A stretch of DNA of 64,000 nucleotides from Lineus longissimus (taxonomy: Eukaryota; Nemertea; Pilidiophora; Heteronemertea; Lineidae): positions 19,300,070 to 19,364,069 of the forward strand of contig NC_088314.1 of the NCBI RefSeq assembly GCF_910592395.1. Reading direction: 5' to 3'. The translations under genes and the position numbers were made by a program. Positions 1 through 64,000 of the stretch are shown in pieces. The notes below the pieces were generated by a model. The model ran no database searches. It saw nothing but the letters and a program-made list of their open reading frames with translations, and was not told the origin of the DNA. The first letter of the stretch is position 1; each line of letters opens with the position of its first letter.

Positions 1-136
1 TGAGTGAGCAGTCGATATATAAATGCTTGCTGTATTCTTCATCAAGGGTCGGTGTAATGGAGTCCGGGGTGGCGTAGTGAAGTCCAAAAGTGGAGGGTCA
101 TGGTGCATGTGCCCTAAACCTGATGAACGTGTCAGC

Positions 137-53948
<53,812 letters not shown>

Positions 53949-54359
53949 GATGGTCGACTGGTTTTAGTTCTGAAAGAAGGAGCAAAGACAGGTCTAGCTT
54001 TCTATCCTCCCAATTTCATTTATTTCTTCATAATCTTGGATGAAAGGTAGGTGACAGGTGAAACGTCATATTCCTGAACCTTCGACAATTTTGAATCCAA
54101 ACTGGCCGACCATTATCTTCAATCATTGCTGGACGTGATGTAAAACTTCTAGCCGCTATAAAAACCTAGCCAGGATAAGTAGCATTAGCGACCTTGGTTA
54201 CCTCGAGTTGTTTCTTAGCAACCATTGTCATTTGGGGAAACAAGCAGAACAGAATTACGCTACGAAAGTTTTTTGACATCAGAGTTGTGATTAATCCAAA
54301 GAGAAATGATTCTTAGGGAAAGAGGGTATGACAGCCAAAACAACTCAGGGTAGGACAGT

Positions 54360-54600
54360 CTATCCCAAAGGCCAATGTCATGTCAGTCGGTGTTAGAGCA
54401 TTTTCAATTGGAGCCCCTCAGCTGTGGAATAAACTTCCTTCAACTGTTAGAAACTGCAGCTCTCTGTTATCTTTCAAGGGACAACTGAAACATTTGCTTT
54501 TTAAAGAGGCCTATCAAGTGCCTTGAGCGGCCAGTTAATGGTTGAATACTGCGCTATATAAGACTCATATTATTATATTATTATAGAAGAACTTTTTATC
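54360..54600 (+). pseudogene. LINE C-terminal relic with ATT tail
   Basis: The open stretch VRAFSIGAPQLWNKLPSTVR and FKGQLKHLLFKEAYQVP matches the same non-LTR ORF2 end as at 25590-25990. It is followed by GCGCTATATAAGACTC and (ATT)n, and is strongly 5'-truncated. Confidence 0.85.
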
Positions 54601-55377
54601 TTATTCTATTTTGTAATATTGCTGCAGAACCGAAGCCCTTCTGACACACCCACACAGTCATGACAGTGAGAAACGTTTACGTGAAAGGCAGTAGGGCCAA
54701 ATTGTTTAATCCAGAATAGACACCAGACACAAGGAACCTCAGTTTTGAGTCTCTTTTGAAGGACTGTGGGGAGCCAGGGATTTTCCTTCCATGAAAGCCA
54801 CACTGGTTTATCCCTTCGCTTCTGATATTATTGACAATTATTGTGTTGAATATAGGACATGGCCAATGATCTATCACAAAGAGTTCAGCACATGATAATC
54901 CACTTCATTCTTTAGAGTAAATATCGCCTTTATTTGCAAGGCATAACAACAGGCCAAACTGTTATCTGGTATGCCATTGCCTGCCATATTGACACAGAAA
55001 GTAACACTAGGCTTTTAAAGCACTTTATTTTTCAAATCTTCATATAGTTTGCTGTGTTTGGTAGGAGGGATGATAGTTTAACCCTTGTAGATTTCATAAC
55101 TGCTCTAGTTGAATTCTTCATTTGGCTCAAATTACTCAGATTTGCGCTCACGAAATTGACTCTGGAGCTGAAACTATAGACCATCGATACTGGTCACAAT
55201 GTTTTTACTTGGTGCAGCAAGTGGGTGGAGGTTTTCATGTGAAACTTTGACCTGAAGATCCCCAGAATGCCAAAGCTAAATAAATCTCAATTCGGAGCAG
55301 GTTTTCTTTTAGAAATGGGATCATGAGACTCAAAACTGAGCAAGATGAGATGATGGAACCTCATGATACTTGAAGTG

Positions 55378-55762
55378 CTGTAGAACCTCTCTATAAAGTA
55401 CACCCTCCAGACTGACAAGTGCTGTCCTTGATAGAGAGGTGTCCTGAACCTCTCTATGAAGGACACCCTCCAGACTGATAAGTCTTGTCCTTCATAGAGA
55501 GGTGTCCTGAACCTCTCTATGAAGGAAACCCTCCAGACTGACAAGTGCTGTCCTTCATAGAGTGGTGTCCTGAACCTCTCTATTTAAAAGGACACCCTTC
55601 AGACGGATAAGTGCTGTCCTTGATAGAGAGGTCTCCTGATTAAAGCTAGGTCAAATTCAATGGAGACAACCACTTTGGGACCAAAACTAGCGTTCTAGAG
55701 AGGTTAAATCCTTAAAAGAGAGGTGTCCGCTCTTTAGGGGAGGTTCCACTTTATAGGATTTT
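55378..55762. repeat. Tandemly amplified CCTCTCTAAT element
   Basis: Four ~65-bp units of 'AACCTCTCTATGAAGGACAC...GTCCTT.ATAGAGAGGTGTCCTG' precede a single copy of the remainder, ending GGGAGGTTCCACTTTATAG. Each unit is itself partly self-complementary. Confidence 0.8.
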
Positions 55763-56179
55763 GATTCTATGGGGTGAATCTCCAGAGGGCACACTCCAAG
55801 ATTAATCAATGCTCTGGAATAGACCCAGCACAATCACCATGAGAGAAAGAAAACATGTATGCTAAAATGCTAAATATAGACAACATCAAGAATGCATGAA
55901 TTTCTTGTTCCTTGCTGGTGTGTCAATTGTAACAATCGATACGAATGAACTAAACACATGTATTGTCTCATTTATCCAGAGGTACATGCTATTCATTCAA
56001 ATATACATATTCTTAGCTGCGCATTAAGCGTATTTTGTCATGTTATGTATGTAACTATCGGAAGTCAATATTTTGACGATTCCACGAATATATTCAGATG
56101 CGCATTGATTGATCATAGCCTGTCATGTTGCTATGTAATTGATTGTTTGTCAATACTCTACCCTGCCCCAACTGGGAGC

Positions 56180-56650
56180 ATACCTGTGTTCCCCGGTACC
56201 TATCTTCCCCCAAGAGGTACCTATGTTCCCCGGTACCTATGTTCCCCGGTACCTATGTTCCCCGGTACCTATGTTCCCCCAAGAGGTACCTATGTTCCCC
56301 GGTACCTATGTTCCCCAGGTACCTATGTTCCCAGTACAGAACCTATGTCCGCAAAGAAAAGTGTGTTTTTTGTGATACGGTTTGTTTCCACAAATTCCTG
56401 GAAAGACCTCACAGAATGAAGTCACTTAATTCCAGGAAATTGCAATTCCCAGAAATCCCCCATAAAACAGAGTTTCAGTATTTTTTGTTCGTAATAAAAG
56501 ACATTTTTACTCCAAAACTATATGGGGGAACATAGGTACCGGGGAACATAGGTACCTCTTGGGGGAAGATAGGTACCGGGGAACATAGGTACCTCTTGGG
56601 GGAAGTTAGGTACCTCTTGGGGGAACACAGGTACCGGGGAACATAGGGAT
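56180..56650. repeat. Foldback of GGTACC/GTTCCCC minisatellites
   Basis: The left arm (56186-56345) is a head-to-tail array of 'GGTACCTATGTTCCCC' with variant 'CCCCCAAGAGGTACC'. The right arm (56521-56648) is the same array inverted. A ~175-bp unrelated spacer separates them. Confidence 0.9.
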
Positions 56651-57479
56651 GACCCTGCCCCAACAATCTGCTTCTAAAGGTCGGTTGGAAAGTCTTGGGC
56701 CAGCGGCAATGTAACATGATAATCTATAGATTCTGCTGTGCTCTACAACTGGATGCTTTCAAAAGTGGTACTTTTACCATTATTTTATACGCCTAGTAAG
56801 TATTTTTTAAAGGATAACACACCGTTTTAATCCAAAGAGTTCCACTAATCACTTGTTGATGTTTGACTGGCCAAGTTATCGAAGAATATCCATTCTCTGC
56901 CTGGAATGATAAGATAGGAGGAACGTGATAATAAAATGATAGCTAAGGTAATATTCAATTAAAAGCTCGACAATTTTCCGGTTCAAGCTCATTGAATGAA
57001 ATCCCCTGTGATGAAACATGTTAATTATTCAAAAGTTCATCAAAACCAATTATGACTGGAAAATCATAAATCGAAATGAGATTAATTATGATATGAATAA
57101 AATATGTTTCCCTCAGGGTCAGACAACCATTGCAGCTAGTGGTGTGAATAGTTTAGATGTAAATATGAGAGAGACCCCTATTGGCAATTTTGTGTAGTAT
57201 AATCTGACCTACCTGGTTGTAGCCTATAGGTCCCCTTTAACATTAAGTGATTTGAAATAATTCAAATATTATGAAAAGAAACCACTGGATGGAAACCTCT
57301 ACTCCTTTCTTTTATATCGATTCAGAGAATTTCACAACTCACCTCGACAGAAATCGTGAAACAAAATAATAACAGTAACACATTGCTTATTTTATCATAA
57401 AATTGATCGAAAACATATTTGAAAATATTCCCCGAGAGATATAACCCTATTCAGTGAATCTGTACGTAACATTACATCC

Positions 57480-57640
57480 ACAAAGCAACACACATTCACC
57501 TTACAGCGAACACTTTCTCCAATATGCGAGATAACGGTCGCAGCAGCACGTGTTGTCGAGCTGTTGCCATGGCGACATGGAGACGATGAAACGCAATCGT
57601 CCAGTAAATACGTTCGCGGGTGATCCATCTCTGGAACACT
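57480..57640 (-). promoter_or_regulatory. Candidate promoter / 5' UTR exon with RFX X-box
   Basis: This patch is richer in GC and CpG than its surroundings. It contains GTTGCCATGGCGAC at 57563-57576, a perfect match to the RFX X-box consensus RYYNYY-N(1-3)-RRNRAC. A donor-like GTAAG|GTGAAT on the minus strand near 57503 could splice to the acceptor at 53970 just before exon 1. X-boxes near transcription starts mark many animal ciliary genes. Which gene and strand it serves is inference. Confidence 0.4.
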
Positions 57641-57785
57641 TTATTGCTTCGGAATCTTGATTACAACATCTAAGTGTGATACCACTCATTAATGGCCTCT
57701 GGCAAATTGCTGTCGCGACATTTTTTTCACATGATCTGGTATGAGGATGTGATAAGGTGATAATAAAAGAGAGAATATCACACTT

Positions 57786-58150
57786 ATGCAAGTATCAATT
57801 CGTTTCTTGTACCCCCCCTCCTCAAGGGTAGTTAAGCTATCACCACTAATCTTTGCCGATGCTTGAGTAGTATTTATTTTTCCTTTAGTGAAAATTTGGC
57901 GAAGCTGGAAAGAATAAGGATGCTAATGTGTCGATGTCTTGTCGAACATACAGCCTTACCCAGTAAAATTAGTTCGGTTACTTTATATGACGGTGATAAC
58001 TGATATATTGTTGATGGTGATGTCTTGACGAAAGAAAAAGTAGCATTGGTGAAAAAAGGGTGATGCTTGAGCCTTAAGATGTCGTTATAGAGTGATAAGG
58101 TGTCGTACCCTTGATGAGGGGGGTACAAGACACGAATTGATACTTGCATT
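57786..58150. mobile_element. MITE with ~45-bp inverted termini
   Basis: Left end TGCAAGTATCAATTCGTTTC and right end GACACGAATTGATACTTGCA are inverted, continuing through TTGTACCCCC and CAAGGGTA. Flanks share TTA. No coding capacity. Confidence 0.85.
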
Positions 58151-60439
58151 AATCAAGAGAGTAATTTGACATGTACTCAGGCTACAAATAGCTCAGAAGG
58201 TATGTCTAGATCGCCAAAGTGGCACAGTTGAGAGCTGAGCGTCAACTATGAGGACAGTGTCATCTCCATAAACAATATTGGGTGCTTGTTTAAAAGTAAG
58301 AGATTATTAGTGCAGGCAAATTTTATGAAACTTGGCATTCATGACATTTGTAGATCAGACTACCAGTACCAAATGGCCCCCTTATAATGTAAATATTCAG
58401 TAAGTACACAACTGGAAATTCTCAAATTAAAGTTCCCTTTTCGAATTTTTGGACATACTGAGAAGGCCTTTCTAGGGACTTCATAATCCATAGGCAGGGA
58501 TGCTAGGTAGGCTTGATAAAGTTACACGAAGTCACAAAGAGGGGTCTCTCACATCTCACAGTACATCGAAACTCTTCAGGCTTATTGCAAGGAATATATT
58601 CAGTGCTCAATATAACCTGACCAAGTGCCCTTACTTTGCATATATGGTAATCTGAGGATGGCCAATTTAACCCCTTGCCTATAGTCCCCCTTTAACAGTG
58701 TCTATTGAAAATCTACCTTGCAGGATTCAACACAGTATTACTAATACCGTCCATCGTAAACAAACGGAAGATCGCCGAGCTAACCTTGTGGATATCTTGT
58801 TGCCATAAGAGACGCGTCCTCAGGGATGTACCCGCTCAATAATTGATCAGGCCTACACAAGACTGAATATCAAATCCATGATCCTTGCCACCTTGTGTCA
58901 TGTTGCTTTTAGAATGAGTAATGTTAACCCTCTCAAATAAGCATTTCATGGTTTTATACCAAGGATCAAAACAATGATCATAATTTAAAAAAAAATGTTT
59001 TTCAAATTTTAAGTGCAAAAATTCTGTGCTGTAAATTCAAAACAGAAAGCGTTTTGAGGTTCTGTAGGTGAAGTAAAATAAATAAATGAGATCTTGACTC
59101 CAACAAAAAATATGGCAAACAACTAACTTTTAGTTTTAGTCTTAGCCAGGTCAAGGCCACCACTTTTGTCATGCAAATAACACTTCAGAACTGCTCCTTT
59201 GGTATGCAAAGAAGCAGCCTCTGCTCTGTCCAGTGGCCATAAGAAATGTTTTAGTTTTAAATTGCAAATTCAAAATGTTTAACGAACGGCGTAGGCCTTT
59301 AACAATCAATTTTACCCAGATGTTAAATTTATCATCGGCCTGTAACCTCACCTGTGATGTTAGACCGATACATATCGCCAAGTTGTACATATTATCGCCA
59401 TTTTTACGTCATGACGTTATAATTCAAATGAACACGAGATTCCTTAACTAATAACTTGGTTGGTATGCTGATGTCATATGTCATGTGGCCTGACGTCCAG
59501 GACCCGGATAAGGCTGAGGATGTCTAACCATGGTGATGTACAATGCCGATGGTCATTGCCCCGCCGGGGTGGGTATGCGTACGGGCAATCATATAAGTCA
59601 TTGGGCATAGGCCTAACTAATTAAAATTAGGTCCATACCAAGGGCTGTACAGTCCATTTAGTTTCTGAGAGTGATGCCATCGGTCACCACTCATCCATGT
59701 CATCATCACGACATTATCACCACATCATTGATTCATTCACCACTCCACTGACACTGTTCACACTTCAATTAACTCAACTGGACATGTACAAACTGTACAT
59801 GAAAGCATACAAAAAGGGGAAATCATGTAGCAACCCCACTTCGGCACGTATTTTTAGACAGTTTACAGATTTTATCAACTTCTTCAATCATCTCATTATT
59901 AACTATTATCAAAACACAAAAGTGTGTGGTATTTTCATTACTTTTTGTTGCTCACAGTTGGTGTTAGCAGTGTTTGAAGTTGTAAACTTACCACAAGTTT
60001 GTCACAAGTCCGCCATAGATAAATTGGCCTCGTTTTCGAGCGTTGTTGGGAAACAAATGTCATGTGACCAAGCCAAAACACGGAAGTAAACAATGCCACA
60101 TGGAGCAGAAAGTTCTAAGACGGTCTGGGTTTAATGGTGGTTGGCGAGTTCAGCCGTTTGGCATTTACTGCGGGTGATTGATATCAGTTTTTTTTGAAGA
60201 GGAGGACTACAAGAACATGATCTTAATTTGGATATTGAAGTGGTATCCAGTGAAAACGTCCCCATGCCAAAACGTCCTCGCTTTCAACTTCAAGCATGTC
60301 AAGGTACCAAAACGTCCTCTTGTCAAAAACGTCCTCGCTTTCAATTGAAGGTGGCTTGGCATTGGGGGCTTGGGCTTGGGCTTTGCCTGGGGTAATCGCC
60401 ATAAGCTCCAAATCGAGATGGGCAGGTATATGAAACAAA

Positions 60440-60650
60440 AGCCCGAATAGAGATTATGTTTGCTCTGTGGAAGTGATGTAGAAAATGAAACCCATTTCTG
60501 TATGCAATGTACAAAATATGCAAGAACTCGCACGGATTACCTAAAATCCATTGATACATTAGATTTACAGGGATTGTCAGAAAAACTTTGCAAAATTGCA
60601 TTTGGCCCAATGAACTCACCCTCAAGCTACGAACAACCAGGTGACAGAGG
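60440..60650 (+). pseudogene. Relic of a retroelement zinc-finger tail
   Basis: RLCLLCGSDVENETHFCMQC then TKYARTRTDYL has the C-x2-C...H-x3-C finger found near the end of many LINE-type ORF2 proteins. The ORF closes at 60652-60654 and continues into no recognisable gene. Confidence 0.6.
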
Positions 60651-60879
60651 ATAGCGACATGATAAGGCCGTTAGGGTCAAGGTCATGGGCTCCAAGACGC
60701 CATGGACGCACGAGATTCCCGTCCAGATTCCCGTCGCTGGTGAGAAGATGAAAGAGAGTATGGACATACGAGGAAATCTCAGAAAAGTCATTGTTCATCA
60801 ATAAGATGGAAGAAACATCAAGTGGACCTTGTAGCTTGTTTCACTGGCTAGTGAGGCCCTTGAACAGTGAGTACAAGGT

Positions 60880-61090
60880 GCCGCCATATTGAACGCTTGG
60901 ACAGCACCTGGGTGGGTTTACAGTAGGGGACAGTGCTTATGACAGATTCTGCTGGTGCCACCATATTGAACGCCTGGACAGCTCCTGGGTGGGTTTACAG
61001 TAGGGGACAGTGCTTATGACGGAGTCTGCTGGTGCCACCATATTGAACGCCTGGACAGCTCCTGGGTGGGTTTGCAGTGGGGGCCTGTAC
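60880..61090. repeat. ~77-bp tandem repeat, 2.7 units
   Basis: CCATATTGAACGC recurs at 60883, 60961 and 61038 with CTGGGTGGGTTTACAGTAGG in each unit. Intergenic. Confidence 0.88.
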
Positions 61091-62115
61091 ATATTCATTG
61101 AACCATAACAAAATATATAAATAACTTAAATGAGTCTATTTTCTTATTCAATAATACTTTTTTTACTTCATTTTTTACATCATACACTTTACATTTTATA
61201 AACAAGAAAAAACCGGTGCAAAAAAGCGATTGCCTTTGCAGGCCATGACCATAAACTCACACTTTTTATGAGAGATGAATGTTTTAAACCTTTCAAGCCC
61301 TGTGCTAAATGACACAGCATGATCACCGAGCATCAGTTTACATTCAAAGAGTTAAAATCTGATATAAACCTTTCCCAATGAAACCGAACAACTGGGTCCA
61401 AGTTCGAGTGAGAAGGTTGTATTTCAGCTTGGCCATGGTTACCCCCCCCCCCCCCGAGTGTGTCATCTTCCTGGAGATAAAGACCAGTGAGTGTCTAACC
61501 TTAGATACGTTGCGCCTACACCTACTAAACTCGCTGGTCTCCATCCTATCACTAACGGCTACGCTAGAAGTGGCTACGGATGACGGCACTAACTGCCAGT
61601 CATGAAATAAACTGCTATCAGAACCTTGTAGGCCTAACCCACCTCTAATCTAGCTAAAATGATCAACATGTACCACTAAAGGAAAAAAACTGTAAATTCA
61701 AAAAGATATTGTGACAAAAATATTAAAAAACAACTGAAATTGATAGAAGATTTATATGCCTAGACGGGCCTAAGGAAGATGACACTGTATTGAATGATAA
61801 ATTTATCGATGGACTTTACAGCTAATTTAATTCAAATAGTACACAGACTATTCGAGAACGGGAAAGGGGTCCCAAGAGCATTCAGGCTTGAAAGGTTTAA
61901 ATTACATTAGTTTCAAAGGTACAAAACACACTGGGCCACAGTGCAAGATCATGTGCAGTATTGCATTGTCAAATACATACAGGTGATCTACATACAGGTG
62001 ATCTTCAAACATGTTGATAAATCACAATTTTGAACAAACATTTTGCCTAACAAATTGTAGCGTTGCATTACATTACATTACATTTCCTGAAACTAGAGCA
62101 TCATCCTGCTCTGTA

Positions 62116-62231
62116 TCAATGTGACGCGTTGGTGTAAGCGCGGAGAGTTCGTTCATTAAGTTTCTCCCTGACGAAAGTGATTTGACACTCGTCGGTAGTT
62201 TTCAGCGTATCCTGATCAGGGCTTGTTGTAC
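62116..62231 (-). CDS. Candidate terminal exon A of a second gene entering from the right
   Basis: On the minus strand, acceptor gttaaag precedes GT and 37 open codons then TGA. The peptide includes TTSPDQDTLKTTDECQITFV then REKLNERTLRAY, with coding-like codon choice. The exon enters in phase 1. The upstream gene would lie beyond 64000. No family recognised. It could be a pseudo-exon, but composition and frame are better than the surrounding noncoding DNA. Confidence 0.45.
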
Positions 62232-62460
62232 CTTTAACATATTAGAATGAGAATGACACAATCATAACAGAATCCTCAGCAAGACTTGGCAGGAAATCTC
62301 CTCTGTACATTCTTGTTGATTCCTCCTTTCGATGTTCTTGAATGTATAGGTGGCGTAGCAAAAAGGCATCTTACTTCAATCACATAATCAATCAATGGCA
62401 TCGAAAATAACCAAACTGTGCATCATTCAGTGTCCAAGCTGATCCAAGGATCGAGGCACC

Positions 62461-63981
62461 TACCTTGACCTATCTCAACTACAATCATTCATAGTCGTCC
62501 CCAAGTCCATGAAAATCCAAGATCCGCAACCAGTCCTCTCCAAGCTTGTATTCCTGTAGACTTCTTGAATCTTAAAAATATGAGAATCTGAAATCATGCA
62601 ATTATACCGATCAATAGCAAGGTATCTTAAATCTCGCTGATAAATCTGATGCCTAGCAAGATGTCTTAAATCTCACTGAAAAATCTCTGATCCTTAGCAA
62701 ATTATGTTAAAACTTGCTGAAAAATACAGGATCGTGAGACCTAACCTTGACCTATCTCAACTACAATCATTCATAGTCATCCCCAAGTCCATGAAAATCC
62801 AAGATCCGCAACCAGTCCTCCCCAAGCTTGTATTCCTGTAGACTTCTTGAACCTTAAAAATATGAGAATCTGAAATCATGCAATTATACCGATCAATAGT
62901 AAGGTATCTTAAATCTCGCTGATAAATCTGATGCCTAGCAAGATGTCTTAAATCTCACTAAAAAATCTCTGATCTTTAGCAAGTTATGTTAAAACTTGCT
63001 AAAAAATACGGGATCGTGAGACCTACCTTGACCTACCTCAACTACAATCATTCGTAGTCATCCCCAAGTCCATGAAAATCCAAGATCCGCAACCTGTCCT
63101 CTCCAAGCTTGTATTCCTGTAGACTTCTTGAACCTTGAAAATATGAGAATCTGAAATCATGCAATTATACCGATCAATAGCAAGGTATCTTAAATCTTGC
63201 TGATAAATCCGATGCCTTGCAAGATGTCTTAAATCTCACTGAAAAATCTCTGACCCTTAGCAAGTTATGTTAAAACTTGCTGAAAAATACAGGATCTTGA
63301 GACCTACCTTGACCTACCTCAACTACAATCATTCGTAGTCATCCCCAAGTCCATGAAAATCCAAGATCCGCTACCTGTCCTCTCCAAGCTTTTATTCCTG
63401 TAGACTTCTTGAACCTTAAAAATATGAGAATCTGAAATCATGCAATTATACCGATCAATAGCAAGGTATCTAAAATCTCGCTGATAAATCTGATGCCTGG
63501 CAAGATGTCTTAAATCTCGCTGAAAAATCTCTGATCTTTAGCAAGTTATGTTAAAACTTGCTGAAAAATACAGGATCGTGAGACCTACCTTGACCTACCT
63601 CAACTACAATCATTCGTAGTCATCCCCAAGTCCATGAAAATCCAAGATCCGCTACCTGTCCTCTCCAAGCTTTTATTCCTGTAGACTTCTTGAACCTTAA
63701 AAATATAAGAATCTGAAATCATGCAATTATATCGATCAATAGCAAGGTATCTAAAATCTCGCTGATAAATCTGATGCCTGGCAAGATGTCTTAAATCTCG
63801 CTGAAAAATCTCTGATCTTTAGCAAGTTATGTTAAAACTTGCTGAAAAATATGGGATCGCGAGACCTACCTTGACCTACCTCAACTACAATCATTCGTAG
63901 TCATCCCCAAGTCCATGAAAATCCAAGATCCGCAACCTGTCCTCTCCAAGCTTGTATTCCTGTAGACTTCTTGAACCTTGA
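62461..63981. repeat. 281-bp tandem array, six units, each with a candidate terminal exon
   Basis: Units begin at about 62462, 62744, 63025, 63306, 63587 and 63868 (periods 282, 281, 281, 281, 281). The last is cut at 63981 where unique sequence resumes. Each contains the minus-strand exon-like block. Units 1, 2, 3 and 6 are open. Units 4 and 5 carry a TAA early in the block. Between units 1-3 several changes are synonymous in the proposed frame, and one alternates Trp with Arg. Confidence 0.9.
63891..63976 (-). CDS. Candidate terminal exon B, most upstream copy, of the second gene
   Basis: On the minus strand a good acceptor (gtcgttcctttcaag) precedes GT and 27 codons, then TGA. The peptide includes SLQEYKLGEDRLRILDFHGL and ends GDDYE. 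It enters in phase 1, the same as the exon at 62116-62231. The same sequence is repeated in five further downstream units (62461-63700). Downstream copies have the weaker acceptor atttttaag. No family recognised. Confidence 0.45.
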
Positions 63982-64000
63982 AAGGAACGACTTTAGAATT

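Larger units (their letters stand above)
53970..57479. other. Presumed first intron, no coding exon seen
   Basis: Contains a LINE 3' end, CCTCTCTAT-type repeats and a GGTACC foldback, listed separately. Remaining sequence is AT-rich with no coding exon. Confidence 0.5.
58151..62115. other. Intergenic region between the two minus-strand genes
   Basis: AT-rich with no supported gene. It holds the retroelement relic at 60440-60650, imperfect AAAACGTCCTC repeats at 60250-60345, the 77-bp tandem repeat and a poly-C run at 61442. Short open frames here lack coding character. Confidence 0.6.

Noticed and set aside
55958-56535. Plus-strand open frames rich in VPRYLCSP
   Set aside because: Translation of the GGTACC/GTTCCCC repeat arm.
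59697-60089. 130-codon plus-strand open frame
   Set aside because: No splice sites, no recognisable motif, AT-driven composition. Treated as chance.

Overview
The window is animal nuclear DNA: coding sequence is split into dozens of short exons bounded by GT/AG splice sites, and the introns are full of tRNA- and 5S-derived SINEs, LINE 3' ends, palindromic and foldback elements, minisatellites and microsatellites. The repeat style fits a marine invertebrate (lophotrochozoan, or a non-vertebrate deuterostome). I cannot fix the phylum from sequence alone. No bacterial or viral genes are present.

Region 1 (137-53948, minus strand) is one giant gene, apparently complete from ATG to stop. I read 60 coding exons plus one possible 9-base micro-exon. 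All 60 join in frame with matching intron phases, and their lengths sum to 10,815 bases (3,604 residues plus stop). Order of parts: MGNGAS N-terminus with an N-myristoylation consensus; a short acidic spacer; about seven cupredoxin-like beta domains (residues ~80-812); a chitobiase C-terminal-like beta module (~813-900); two fibronectin III domains (~933-1112); a long disordered acidic/Ser/basic linker carrying four WPxPK motifs (~1113-1740); about fourteen more FN3 domains (~1755-3413); and a C-terminal thioredoxin-like domain with a single-cysteine CHGS site (~3430-3604). I see no signal peptide or membrane segment, so a membrane-anchored cytosolic or ciliary scaffold is the natural inference. 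I do not recognise a named gene.

Region 2 (about 53970-62100) holds the 5' side of that gene, with a GC-richer patch at 57480-57640 that contains a perfect RFX X-box (57563-57576), plus intergenic DNA with a MITE, a large foldback of GGTACC/GTTCCCC repeats and LINE relics.

Region 3 (62116-64000) looks like the 3' end of a second minus-strand gene that enters from beyond the right edge. One candidate terminal exon lies at 62116-62231. A ~281-bp unit containing another candidate terminal exon is repeated six times at 62461-63981. Both exon types begin in the same phase, so they could be alternative C-termini.

The introns of the giant gene hold nearly all the mobile elements. The SINEs and LINE ends share a GCGCTATATAA tail, implying the SINEs were mobilised by those LINEs.
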